Shown here in pieces: positions 18,060 through 27,432 of a stretch of 64,000 nucleotides of DNA. The translations under genes and the position numbers were made by a program. Position 1 is the first letter of the stretch. Every line of letters starts with the position of its first letter. Under the pieces are notes generated by a model, which worked only from the letters and a program-made list of their open reading frames with translations, did not search any database and was not told the origin of the DNA. This DNA comes from CTSoil-075 sp042610375 (lineage in GTDB: Bacteria; Bacillota; Negativicutes; DSM-13327), in contig NZ_JBGJZL010000001.1 of assembly GCF_042610375.1 (NCBI RefSeq), positions 540,638 through 604,637 on the forward strand, written 5' to 3'.

Positions 18060-19435
18060 AATGTCGCCCCCTTCTTAGTGACCGTACTTAGAGAAGGTTT
18101 ATGTTCTACAGGTCCCGCCACGACAAACTTTCGCACTAAATAGACTGTTGCTACCGCTAAGACTCCATATAATAAGGTAAAACCGATCAGCGAAATCCAA
18201 AGATCTGTTGTTGTCAAATTCGTCGATACAGCCTCACTTACTTTTTGTAATCCCACTACAATCCACGGTTGACGACCGCCTTCAGTCAAAATCCATCCTG
18301 TTGAATTCGCAAGATAAGGGACGGGTAAACTCCACAAGAGCAAATTCAGTATGGTTTTATTGCTTTCTAATTGTTTTCGATAGAGTAAAAGAGTACTCAG
18401 TGCTGCCAATGCAGCCATCCATAGGCCCGAAATGACCATAATACGAAAACTCCAGAAAGATTGAGTGACACGTGGAATGTAATTTCCTGGTCCATATTTT
18501 TTTTCAGCTTCTAACTGTAATTCTTTTATCCCTTTTACCTCACCCTTCATTTCATCATAGATGAGTAAGGATAATACGCCAGGAACACCAATCTCTGTCG
18601 TATTTCGCTGATTGCTTTCATCAGGTACTGCAATAATAGCAAAAGAAGCTGGATTTTCCGTTTCCCATAGAGCCTCCATCGCTGCCATTTTCATTGGTTG
18701 TTTTTTACCAATAAATTGAGCTTGTAAATGACCTGTACCCATCACTAGCACCGTACTCACCAGCATACAAACCAGACCAATTTTGATTGAAGGATTAAAA
18801 ATAGATAAATGTCTTTGTTTTAATAAGTAGTACGCACTAATCGCAGAGACAAACACACCTGCTGTTACAAGACCGCCAAGCACAGTATGAGGAAATTGCC
18901 CCCATACATAAGGATTCATAATAAGAGCTGGAAAATCGACCATCTCAGCCCGCCCATTCTGCAAAGAATATCCAACTGGCGACTGCATAAAAGAATTCGC
19001 AGTCAAAATCCAAAAAGCCGATAAGTTACTGCTGAATGCTACAATCCAAATGCAGAGTAGATGTACTTTCTTTGATAACTTATCCCAGCCAAAAATCCAT
19101 AGACCAAGAAAAGTCGACTCTAGGAAAAAAGCTGTCAAGGCTTCCATCGCTAGAGGAGCCCCAAAAATATCCCCCATAAATCGGGAATATTCGGCCCAGT
19201 TCATACCAAACTGAAATTCTTGAACAATTCCTGTAGCCACACCCATTGAAAAGTTGACTAAAAATAACTTCCCCCAGAACTGAGTCATTTTTTTGTACAT
19301 CTCATTCCCTGTTCGGACATACATTGTTTCCATCATGGCGATCAAAATTGTCAATCCTAATGTGAGCGGTACAAATAAGAAATGGTACACTGTCGTAATG
19401 CCAAATTGCCATCGTCCCAATAAAATCTCTTCCAT
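18050..19435 (-). CDS. cydA: Cytochrome bd oxidase subunit I
   Basis: CydA holds hemes b558, b595 and d and the quinol site; it reduces O2 to water without pumping protons. The 461-residue protein has GRWQFG near the start, His in TTVYHFLFVPLT, the Glu-rich EFQFGMNWAEYSRFMGD segment and FFLESTFLGLWIFGW. The Q-loop is of the short type usual in Firmicutes. The gene starts 24 bases after the Rrf2 regulator stop, so both share one transcript. In an anaerobe it would mainly scavenge O2. Confidence 0.96.
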   Translation of the reverse strand: MEEILLGRWQFGITTVYHFLFVPLTLGLTILIAMMETMYVRTGNEMYKKMTQFWGKLFLVNFSMGVATGIVQEFQFGMNWAEYSRFMGDIFGAPLAMEALTAFFLESTFLGLWIFGWDKLSKKVHLLCIWIVAFSSNLSAFWILTANSFMQSPVGYSLQNGRAEMVDFPALIMNPYVWGQFPHTVLGGLVTAGVFVSAISAYYLLKQRHLSIFNPSIKIGLVCMLVSTVLVMGTGHLQAQFIGKKQPMKMAAMEALWETENPASFAIIAVPDESNQRNTTEIGVPGVLSLLIYDEMKGEVKGIKELQLEAEKKYGPGNYIPRVTQSFWSFRIMVISGLWMAALAALSTLLLYRKQLESNKTILNLLLWSLPVPYLANSTGWILTEGGRQPWIVVGLQKVSEAVSTNLTTTDLWISLIGFTLLYGVLAVATVYLVRKFVVAGPVEHKPSLSTVTKKGATLWN

Positions 19436-19459
19436 ATTTTCCCCCTACCTCTCCTCATT

Positions 19460-19867
19460 TTACTTGTTAATCATTTCTGCAAAATTGACCTTAGCAAGTG
19501 ACTGGATAAAATTACTTTGTATAACAGCGAGTGCAGCATGGACAGGACATTGATTCGCACACTGCCGATTGCAAGCATCATGATCTTTTAAGCAACGTTG
19601 TAAATCAATCGGCCCTTCCATGACAGTAATGATATCCAGTAAACTGATTTCGACTGCTGACTTTGCCAAAGCAAATCCCCCATCAGTTCCCCGATAAGAT
19701 TTTATCACCTCTCCTTTCGTCAAAGCTCTCATTACTTTTTGTAAAAACCCAGCCGGTATGTTTTGCTCTTCAGCAATCGTCTGGCTATTTGCAATCACTC
19801 CTTCGGGTAAGCCCGCTAAATGCATAATGACCCGAAAAGCATAATCAGTTCCTTGATTAAACTGCAT
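19460..19867 (-). CDS. Rrf2-family transcriptional regulator, probable controller of cydAB
   Basis: The 135-residue protein has an N-terminal winged-helix region (TDYAFRVIMHLAGL, then SQTIAEEQNIPAGFLQKVMRA) and the Rrf2 wing GTDGGFALAKS. The C-terminal part holds four cysteines, in CLKDHDACNRQCANQC, spaced like Rrf2 members that bind an Fe-S cluster. It could thus sense O2, NO or iron status; this is an inference. It leads the cydAB transcript. A perfect 6-bp palindrome near the predicted transcription start may be its own operator. Confidence 0.88.
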   Translation of the reverse strand: MQFNQGTDYAFRVIMHLAGLPEGVIANSQTIAEEQNIPAGFLQKVMRALTKGEVIKSYRGTDGGFALAKSAVEISLLDIITVMEGPIDLQRCLKDHDACNRQCANQCPVHAALAVIQSNFIQSLAKVNFAEMINK

Positions 19868-19888
19868 GGAATCACCACCTTTATTAAT

Positions 19889-19907
19889 CTATACCGTACC
19901 AGTATAG
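19889..19907. promoter_or_regulatory. Palindrome CTATAC-N7-GTATAG, candidate Rrf2 operator
   Basis: Perfect inverted arms CTATAC (19889-19894) and GTATAG (19902-19907) lie between the predicted start of transcription and the Rrf2 gene. A regulator bound here would block its own operon. Confidence 0.5.
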
Positions 19908-19917
19908 TATTAATTAT

Positions 19918-19946
19918 ATTTTACTCCTGCAGTTAGGATCCGTCAA
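19918..19946 (-). promoter_or_regulatory. Promoter of the rrf2-cydAB transcript
   Basis: On the minus strand TTGACG (19941-19946), a 17-base spacer and TAAAAT (19918-19923) form a good sigma-A-type promoter, with the start predicted close to the palindrome at 19889-19907. Confidence 0.65.
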
Positions 19947-20016
19947 TGTTTTTTTAACAATTCTGACATTAATTTCTTATTTAAAAATGAATTGATAACG
20001 TATGAGTCCTCTACTG

Positions 20017-23000
20017 CTATCGCTTATATTTTTCCACCAACTCTAGCAACTTATGACTCAATTCAGAGGTTAATGATTCTTTGCGGCATCGCCAATCCCA
20101 ATTGGAACCAACTGTACCAGGCATGTTCATTCTTCCCTGGCTTCCCAGACAAAGTATGTCCTGCATGGGTATAATCAAAGTGTTTGCATGACTTTGATAG
20201 GTAAATTCAACCAACTTCCAAGACATTTCTGCAGATTGAATCTCTCTGTCATTAATCCCTAACTGCTGCTGTACAAACTGCTTTATACAGCTAGCAAACT
20301 CAGGCTCATCCTTAAGTATCTTTTCATACCATCCCTGTGTTGTATCATTATCATGGGTCCCAGTGTATAACACACTATTCTTTTCACAAGTAAAATCAAT
20401 ACGTTGTCGATGCTCATCATAATCAAGGGCAAATTGTAATACTTTAATGCCAGGAAAATTAAATTCATGTTTTAGATCATCGACCTCTGATGTAATGACT
20501 CCTAGATCCTCTACAATAAACGGTAATTTGTTAAAATATTTTTCCAGTACGCTAAAGAATTGAGAACCTGGTCCTTTAACCCAAAGACCATCGACTGCGG
20601 TCTCAGCTTTTGCAGGAATTTCCCAAAAAGCTTCGAAACCACGAAAATGATCGACCCTAATATAATCGACAAACTTCAAAAGCGCCTCTATACGTTGACG
20701 CCACCACTGATAATCATCCTTGGCCATTTCTTGCCATTTGTAATGAGGATTCCCCCATAACTGGCCTGTTTCGCTAAAATAATCTGGAGGTACACCTGCT
20801 ACTGTCTGAGGGCTGCCTTCTTTATCTAAATCAAACAACTGTTGATTTGCCCATACATCACAGCTATCATGGGCGACAAAGATTGGTATATCCCCGATAA
20901 TTTCAACATTATGCTGTGCCGCATATTTTTTTATTTTTTTCCATTGTTTTAAAAATATAAACTGTAGAAACTTATGATATTCAATTTCATTTGTTAGTAA
21001 TAAGCGATACTTTTCCATTGCTTTTTGTTGGCGCTGTGCGATTTCTTGTGGCCAACGATGCCATGCTTCTTCCTTAAAATTTGTTTTTAGAGCCATAAAT
21101 AAGGAATAATCAAGCAACCAAAAATTATGATCCATCACAAATTTTTTATATTCAGAGGAAGTGTTATATTTCTTGAAATTCATAAAAGCAATACGCAGGA
21201 ATTTTCCTTTATATTCTTTGACCTTGTCAAACTCCACTCGATCCTGATCAAATGAAGGATGATCTTGTATCATCTCTTCTGCTAAAAGTCCTTCTTTAAC
21301 TAACTCACTTAGAGAAATTAGCCAATGATTACCTGCAAAAGCTGATAAACACTGATAGGGAGAATGACCATACCCTACTGGATTTAAAGGTAATATTTGC
21401 CATAGATTTTGTTTGCTTTGATAAAGAAAATCAATAAATTCATAAACTTCCGTTCCTAAGTCGCCTATACCATAAGCAGAAGGCAGAGAGGTGGGATGCA
21501 TGAGTACTCCCGCCTTGCGTGGAAAGGATTCAGTCTCAACTTGTAGTAAAACCTTACCTTCAAGAGGCTCTAAATAAACACTTATGACTCCATTCACAAC
21601 CTTAATTTTCTGATTGTCATTAAGTAAATCAAGCATCATACCATAACACCATGGTCTTACAGATAGCTGTACTGTAATTGGAGAACAACTCTGATTTAAG
21701 AGTACAAGAGCTGTATTATCTTTTTTATTTTTTCCAAAAGCATCCTGACCATTTCTAATCGTACGAATATAAGCATAGACTTGCTGATGTCCTGGTATTG
21801 AAATCCATTTTCCGGTTTTAAAGACATCATATTGATTCCTAAGGGCAATCATTTTCTTATGCCAAGTTAATAATTCACTATTTTCTTGTCCCCACGGATA
21901 TGTCCCGCGATTAAAAGGATCTTTATATCCTTCCAAACCAGCTTCATCACCATAATATACAGAAGGTATTCCTGGAAATGTCATTTGCCATAATACCATC
22001 ATTTTTAGTCGTGCAATTCCTAGTTTTCTTTTTTCCTTTGGCAAGCGATACCGAGCAAGCTCAGCAACAGTCATGGTTTCATAGGGTGGTGCCTCGCCAA
22101 GCAAGGTCAAAATCCTTGGTACATCATGACTGCCAATTAAATTCATCATGGCATAAAAGTTTTGAATTGGATAATTCTCTGCTAAGCTCATAAACGAACG
22201 ATGAACTGAATAGGCATCAATTGCACCAAGCATAAAGTCTAAAGTAATTTTTCGAAATGGATAATTCATCACTGAATCCATTTCTTCTCCTTGAAGATAC
22301 TGCCTCAATTCTCCATAACTTTTTTTATTGGATGCATCTTCCCAAACTTCACCAATGAGTACACTATCCTGATCCGTCTCTTTCATTGTTTTGTAGATTT
22401 TTTGAATAAATGAATCAGGTAGTTCATCTGCCACATCAAGACGCCAGCCTTTCGCGCCCAGCAGTAACCAATGCCGAATCACACTCTCTTTACTCTCAAT
22501 AATAAAATCAATATAAGATGGCTCATTTTCTTCCACATTTGGTAATGTATCAACACCCCACCAAGACTCATATTTATTAGGGTAATCGTCAAATCGATAC
22601 CATGAATAGTATGGAGACTCTTTTGATTGATAGGCACCTACTTCAGGATAATTCCCATCCCGATTAAAATAAATGCTGTCACTGCCTGTATGGCTAAATA
22701 CGCCATCCAAAATAACTGCAATCCCGTGCTCTTTCCCTTTGGCACATAACTCTGCAAAAATCTCATTATTTCCAAGCATGCTATCCACAGTTTTATAGTC
22801 ACCAGTGTCATAGCGATGATTACTCGGAGAAGAAAAAATAGGATTAAAATAAATAACACTAATTCCAAGTTCTTTTAAATAAGGTAACTTTGTAATAACA
22901 CCCTGTAAATTTCCACCGAAAAAATCGTAATATACAATCCTTCCTGTATCTACATCACGAATATAATAAGGGTTATTGTTCCATGAACCATGAATAACAC

Positions 23001-23484
23001 TATTGGCCTTGGGACTTAGTACCTGATCTAGACCATTATAAAATCGATCAGGAAAAATTTGATACATAACCCCTTCTTTAAACCAATCTGGAGTCACTGC
23101 ACCTTTTTTATATACTGTAATTTGATAGGCTGGTGGTATTGTCTCGTAAAGACGTCCAATGCCTCCCAGTTGATCTGGATCATTACCATAGTAATAGACT
23201 TTATCTTGTATCGTAATGATGAAGTAATACCATACAATACTCGGTCTACTCGGAGCATTAAATTTTATTTGGTACAGTTGCTCCTCACCTTGTTCTTCGA
23301 TTCGTTGCATTTGTATCTTTTCTTCACCGCTACCATCTTGCCATAACCTTAATACGACAGCACTCGATTCATCTAGGTCTTGAATCTTCAAACGAAGCAA
23401 GAGTTGTTCATGACAACAAACAGCCCCAAAAGGACTCCGAAAAAATTCCATTTGCGAATCATGAGTTATAAATTTTTCATTCAT
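20017..23484 (-). CDS. Bifunctional GH13 alpha-glucan hydrolase / GH77 4-alpha-glucanotransferase
   Basis: This 1155-residue protein fuses two enzymes of alpha-glucan breakdown. Residues from about 1 to 645 are a GH13 amylase or neopullulanase type with an N-terminal beta-sandwich. The nucleophile region is GWRLDVADELP, the acid/base is in LIGEVWED, and the third Asp is in LIGSHDVPR. From about 650 onward it is a MalQ-type amylomaltase, with PTSLPSAYGIGDLG, GDIPIFVAHDSCDVW, YIRVDHFRGFEAFWEIP and YTGTHDNDTTQGW. The pair would debranch or shorten glycogen dextrins and recycle maltosaccharides into phosphorylase substrates. It is the last gene of the glycogen cluster. There is no signal peptide, so action is cytoplasmic. 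Confidence 0.9.
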   Translation of the reverse strand: MNEKFITHDSQMEFFRSPFGAVCCHEQLLLRLKIQDLDESSAVVLRLWQDGSGEEKIQMQRIEEQGEEQLYQIKFNAPSRPSIVWYYFIITIQDKVYYYGNDPDQLGGIGRLYETIPPAYQITVYKKGAVTPDWFKEGVMYQIFPDRFYNGLDQVLSPKANSVIHGSWNNNPYYIRDVDTGRIVYYDFFGGNLQGVITKLPYLKELGISVIYFNPIFSSPSNHRYDTGDYKTVDSMLGNNEIFAELCAKGKEHGIAVILDGVFSHTGSDSIYFNRDGNYPEVGAYQSKESPYYSWYRFDDYPNKYESWWGVDTLPNVEENEPSYIDFIIESKESVIRHWLLLGAKGWRLDVADELPDSFIQKIYKTMKETDQDSVLIGEVWEDASNKKSYGELRQYLQGEEMDSVMNYPFRKITLDFMLGAIDAYSVHRSFMSLAENYPIQNFYAMMNLIGSHDVPRILTLLGEAPPYETMTVAELARYRLPKEKRKLGIARLKMMVLWQMTFPGIPSVYYGDEAGLEGYKDPFNRGTYPWGQENSELLTWHKKMIALRNQYDVFKTGKWISIPGHQQVYAYIRTIRNGQDAFGKNKKDNTALVLLNQSCSPITVQLSVRPWCYGMMLDLLNDNQKIKVVNGVISVYLEPLEGKVLLQVETESFPRKAGVLMHPTSLPSAYGIGDLGTEVYEFIDFLYQSKQNLWQILPLNPVGYGHSPYQCLSAFAGNHWLISLSELVKEGLLAEEMIQDHPSFDQDRVEFDKVKEYKGKFLRIAFMNFKKYNTSSEYKKFVMDHNFWLLDYSLFMALKTNFKEEAWHRWPQEIAQRQQKAMEKYRLLLTNEIEYHKFLQFIFLKQWKKIKKYAAQHNVEIIGDIPIFVAHDSCDVWANQQLFDLDKEGSPQTVAGVPPDYFSETGQLWGNPHYKWQEMAKDDYQWWRQRIEALLKFVDYIRVDHFRGFEAFWEIPAKAETAVDGLWVKGPGSQFFSVLEKYFNKLPFIVEDLGVITSEVDDLKHEFNFPGIKVLQFALDYDEHRQRIDFTCEKNSVLYTGTHDNDTTQGWYEKILKDEPEFASCIKQFVQQQLGINDREIQSAEMSWKLVEFTYQSHANTLIIPMQDILCLGSQGRMNMPGTVGSNWDWRCRKESLTSELSHKLLELVEKYKR

Positions 23485-23527
23485 AAGATCCCCCTCACTT
23501 TGGATAATAAAAAATCTATATACAAAA

Positions 23528-23568
23528 GAGATACAAAGAAATTCCTTATCAAAATCCCCTTGTATCTC
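23528..23568 (-). terminator. Hairpin between glgA and the GH13-GH77 gene
   Basis: Arms GAGATACAA and TTGTATCTC with a 23-base loop are followed on the minus strand by CTTTT. It may partly terminate or protect the mRNA end after glgA, lowering expression of the last gene. Confidence 0.4.
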
Positions 23569-23585
23569 CCTTTGATGTTACTCTG

Positions 23586-25037
23586 CTATCCAATCATCTT
23601 CTTATAAATTTCCTGATAATCCTTTGCTGAATGTTCCCAACTATAATCACTATTCATTGCATTAATGACTATTTTATTCCACTCTTCCTTGTTATGGTAC
23701 ATGAGCAACGCCCTCATGATCGTATCAGACATTTCATGGGCATTATAGTGTGGAAAAGTAAATCCATTACCAATACCAGTCTCTTGATTATAGGCTTGTA
23801 CAGTATCTTGTAAGCCACCGATCTGTCTTACAATCGGCACACAACCATAGCGCATAGCAATCAACTGTCCAATCCCGCAAGGTTCATAAAGAGAAGGCAT
23901 TAGAAACATATCCGCACTCGCATAAATCTGCCGGGCTAAGGTATCATCAAATAAAATATTCGCTGACACTCTGCCTGGATATTGCCAAGCCACGTATCTA
24001 AAGAAATTCTCATACCGAGCTTCACCTGTTCCTAAGATGACGATCTGAGCATTCTGATTGTCATTGGACATGTGTTTAAGCATATCAACAAATATACGCT
24101 CTAACAATTCCATACCTTTAGGACCAACTAAACGAGAAACAATGGCAATCATCGGTACATCAGCATTCACAGTTAAACCTAATTGTTTCTGCAACGCCAC
24201 TTTATTTTGCGCTTTTGCAGCAGTGGAATGAACATCATAATGAGTACAAATTTTATTATCCTTAGCAGGATCATAGATATCGTAATCAATCCCATTGACG
24301 ATACCAACTAGATCATTTTTACGTTTACGTAAAAATCCATCTAATTGTTCACCAAAATAAGGATCTTGAATTTCTTGGGCATAGGTACGACTCACTGTCG
24401 AAATCATGTCAGAATAGGCTAATCCACCCTTCATAAAGTTGACAGCGTTATTAAATTCCACTCCATCATGCTGAAAATATTTCCAGTCCAAACTCAAGAT
24501 ATCGTGCAAGATTTCTTTAGGGAAAATACCTTGATAGCGTAAGTTATGAATGGTAAAGAGGGTTTTGATTTCTTCGTACTCAGGAAGATGCCGATAATGA
24601 GCATCATACAAAACACTAACCATACCTGCATGCCAATCATGGCAATGAATGACATTTGGTATAAAATCAATTTTATTCAAGGACTCTAAAACCGCCCGGC
24701 AGAAAAAGCCAAATCGTTCAGCATCATCATCATAACCATAAAAACCATGTCTTTTAAAGTAATGTTCATTATCAATAAAATAAAAGGTTATCCCATCATA
24801 GACAAATTCTAGAATACCGCAATATTTTTGGCGCCAACCTACTTGCACTGAAAATTTAGTTTTAAAGACCATTTGCTGTTTATATTTTTCAGGTATGTCT
24901 TTGTAATTGGGTAAAATGACGCGTGCATCGACCCCTTGTTTCTTTAATTCTTTGGGTAATGAACCAATGACATCACCTAGACCCCCTGTTTTGGCAAAAG
25001 GTGCCGCTTCTGCAGCTACAAATAATACTTTTAACAT
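23586..25037 (-). CDS. glgA: Glycogen synthase (ADP-glucose, GT5)
   Basis: GlgA extends alpha-1,4-glucan chains from ADP-glucose. The 483-residue protein has the N-terminal KTGGLGDVIGSLP (ADP-glucose binding), HCHDWHAG, and the C-terminal SLYEPCGIGQL region typical of bacterial GT5 synthases. Length is standard. It starts 1 base after the glgD1 stop, showing tight coupling with the pyrophosphorylase genes. Confidence 0.95.
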   Translation of the reverse strand: MLKVLFVAAEAAPFAKTGGLGDVIGSLPKELKKQGVDARVILPNYKDIPEKYKQQMVFKTKFSVQVGWRQKYCGILEFVYDGITFYFIDNEHYFKRHGFYGYDDDAERFGFFCRAVLESLNKIDFIPNVIHCHDWHAGMVSVLYDAHYRHLPEYEEIKTLFTIHNLRYQGIFPKEILHDILSLDWKYFQHDGVEFNNAVNFMKGGLAYSDMISTVSRTYAQEIQDPYFGEQLDGFLRKRKNDLVGIVNGIDYDIYDPAKDNKICTHYDVHSTAAKAQNKVALQKQLGLTVNADVPMIAIVSRLVGPKGMELLERIFVDMLKHMSNDNQNAQIVILGTGEARYENFFRYVAWQYPGRVSANILFDDTLARQIYASADMFLMPSLYEPCGIGQLIAMRYGCVPIVRQIGGLQDTVQAYNQETGIGNGFTFPHYNAHEMSDTIMRALLMYHNKEEWNKIVINAMNSDYSWEHSAKDYQEIYKKMIG

Positions 25038-25038
25038 T

Positions 25039-26160
25039 CTAGATCACCTGTCCTTTCTTAATTATAATCGGATAATTACACTCTCCCTTAAACTGCTTGT
25101 CAGCCGTAATCTTTACGTCTTTATCACAGATTATATTCTCTAATACCGCACCTGAACAGATTTCACCATTTTGCATGACAATACTATTTTTAATATATGC
25201 CCCTTTATGCACTTTCACGCCACGAAATAAAATACAATTTTCAACTTTTCCCTCAATATAACATCCAGTAGAAACGAGAGAATTACTTACATCAGCATCC
25301 GCCATATACTTAGCGGGGGGTTCATCTTTAACCTTAGTGTAAATAAGACCAGATTTAAAAAATATTTCCTTCCAAATATGAGGGCTTAGAAGCTCCATGC
25401 TATGCTGAAAATAACCTCTAAGTGAACTAATCCGTGCTACATAACCTTGATGATGGTAACCACGCACGTTGAGTTTAGTAATATTTTTAATGATACAGTG
25501 TTTTATGAAATCAGAATCGCCACGGGCAATACACTCATTAACCAGCTCTATCAATATTTTTCTTTCCATGATAAATGTCTTCATCGATATATTTTGGCAT
25601 TGTCCACATTCTTTATACTCTGTCATATCAAGTACCTTTCCATCTTGCCCTATTTCTAAGACAGTGGATCGTATACAATCATGGGTGACGCAATTGGCTT
25701 TCGTATACAAAACAGTAATGTCTGCTCCTGTCGTCTTGTGAAATTCCAAAGCATGGCGATAATCTAAATTGCTTACCATCTCAGGACCTGCGATCACAAC
25801 ATACTTTTGTCTCGATTTACAAAGGTAATCTAAATTACTATAAAAGTTTTCTACGTCACCTCGATGTATTTGCATAGGATTTTTGGTATACGCAGGTGGC
25901 AAGATAAATAATCCATCTCTCTTACGTGCCAAATCCCACTCTTTACCCGAACGCAAATGATCCATCAATGATCGATATTTGTGTTGAATAAAGATTCCTA
26001 CATTTGACACACCCGAATTCACCATATTCGAAAGTACAAAATCAATTAATCGGTAACGTCCACCAAAAGGAACGGCTGCTAAAGGCCGAGTACGACTGAG
26101 TTCGCCCAGATATTCTTCAGCTTCACTAAGATTGATAATTCCCATTAATTCATTATTCAT
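25039..26160 (-). CDS. glgD: GlgD, regulatory-type subunit of glucose-1-phosphate adenylyltransferase (copy 1)
   Basis: This 373-residue protein is a GlgC relative in which the N-terminal catalytic loop LAGGQGSRL is missing; it starts instead with MGIINLSEAEEYLGEL. The sugar-nucleotide fold is kept (AAVPFGGRYRLIDFVLSNM), as is the C-terminal left-handed beta-helix of hexapeptide repeats. In Firmicutes GlgD pairs with GlgC as a hetero-oligomer that changes allosteric behaviour. It directly follows glgC1 (2-base gap). A second copy lies at 34528-35643. Confidence 0.92.
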   Translation of the reverse strand: MNNELMGIINLSEAEEYLGELSRTRPLAAVPFGGRYRLIDFVLSNMVNSGVSNVGIFIQHKYRSLMDHLRSGKEWDLARKRDGLFILPPAYTKNPMQIHRGDVENFYSNLDYLCKSRQKYVVIAGPEMVSNLDYRHALEFHKTTGADITVLYTKANCVTHDCIRSTVLEIGQDGKVLDMTEYKECGQCQNISMKTFIMERKILIELVNECIARGDSDFIKHCIIKNITKLNVRGYHHQGYVARISSLRGYFQHSMELLSPHIWKEIFFKSGLIYTKVKDEPPAKYMADADVSNSLVSTGCYIEGKVENCILFRGVKVHKGAYIKNSIVMQNGEICSGAVLENIICDKDVKITADKQFKGECNYPIIIKKGQVI

Positions 26161-26162
26161 GA

Positions 26163-27377
26163 CTACCTGTCCTCCTCTTCACAACCATCTTCATTGACCG
26201 GACAGGAAATACTCTCACGAATTGTACTATGGGGAGGAATAATCATATCTGCTGCAACAACTATAATTTTTTCTTCTCCAGTCTCTTGCTGCTCAGGCGA
26301 TACTGTAGCTCCTTGCTTAAGTACTACTTTGCGCCCGATAATGGCATGATCAATTACGACATGATTCTCAATATGGGCTCCAGCCATTACAACAGAATTT
26401 TTAACAATTGCCCCTTTTCCAATATAAACATCAGGAAAAATCACTGAGTTTTGGACTTCACCAAAAACCAAACATCCTTCACTCACAATTGAACGATTTA
26501 CCTTAGCTGTTCCAGCAAGATAATGGGGAGGTCTTGGTGGATTCGCTGAATAAATTCTCCATTTCGAATCATACATCGTAAGCTGAGATTTTTCATCTAA
26601 CAGATCCATGTTAGCCTGCCAAAGGCTTTCGATTGTCCCAACATCTTTCCAATAGCCTTCAAAAGGATAAGCAACAAGTTTATGTTTAAGTGCTAGCATT
26701 TTAGGTATAATATCATGACCAAAGTCATGAGTTGAATTCTGTTCTTGTTCATCTTCGAGTAACTGTTTTCGAAGAATTGACCAATTAAAGATATAAATCC
26801 CCATGGAGGCGTGGTTACTCTTTGGTTCTTTTGGTTTCTCATCAAACTGGGTAATACGATTATTTTCATCACTGCTCATAATACCAAAACGACTGGCTTC
26901 ATCCCACGGTACTTCGATCACACCAATCGTGACATCAGCCTTCTTTTCCTGATGAAATTCTAGCATCAGAGAGTAGTCCATCTTATAGATATGATCACCT
27001 GATAGGATCAACACATACTCAGGGTTAAACCGATCAATGAAATTAATATTTTGACAAATCGCATCCGCCGTACCTTTGTACCATTGTCCACCCTGTTCTT
27101 TTACAAAAGGCGGCAGGACATAAACGCCGCCATTAATTCGGTCTAAATCCCAGGCACTGCCAATTCCAATATAACTATTTAAAGCTAAGGGTTTGTATTG
27201 TGTAAGTACGCCAACCGTATCAATTCCTGAATTAAAACAATTACTTAGAGGAAAGTCTATGATTCGATATTTACCACCAAAAGGTACTGCTGGTTTTGCT
27301 ACTTTTCGCGTTAAAACTCCTAGTCGGCTCCCTTGACCACCAGCTAATAACATGGCAACACATTGTTTTTTGTGCAT
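26163..27377 (-). CDS. glgC: Glucose-1-phosphate adenylyltransferase (copy 1)
   Basis: GlgC makes ADP-glucose from ATP and glucose 1-phosphate, the committed step of glycogen synthesis. The 404-residue protein has the nucleotide loop LAGGQGSRLG, the catalytic-domain segments PFGGKYRIIDFPLSNC and LSGDHIYKMDY, and a C-terminal beta-helix with hexapeptide repeats. It begins MHKKQCVAMLLAGG after a GGGGAGG-type ribosome site. Its paralogue at 35645-36832 is clearly similar through the whole length. Confidence 0.95.
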   Translation of the reverse strand: MHKKQCVAMLLAGGQGSRLGVLTRKVAKPAVPFGGKYRIIDFPLSNCFNSGIDTVGVLTQYKPLALNSYIGIGSAWDLDRINGGVYVLPPFVKEQGGQWYKGTADAICQNINFIDRFNPEYVLILSGDHIYKMDYSLMLEFHQEKKADVTIGVIEVPWDEASRFGIMSSDENNRITQFDEKPKEPKSNHASMGIYIFNWSILRKQLLEDEQEQNSTHDFGHDIIPKMLALKHKLVAYPFEGYWKDVGTIESLWQANMDLLDEKSQLTMYDSKWRIYSANPPRPPHYLAGTAKVNRSIVSEGCLVFGEVQNSVIFPDVYIGKGAIVKNSVVMAGAHIENHVVIDHAIIGRKVVLKQGATVSPEQQETGEEKIIVVAADMIIPPHSTIRESISCPVNEDGCEEEDR

Positions 27378-27432
27378 AAGGACCTCCCCTGTTCATAAAT
27401 TCTTTACCAATTACGCCTTGTCGATTTTCATA

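Noticed and set aside
23485..23585. Small gene between glgA and the GH13-GH77 gene
   Set aside because: The 101 bases hold only an inverted repeat and AT-rich sequence; no frame with a ribosome site.
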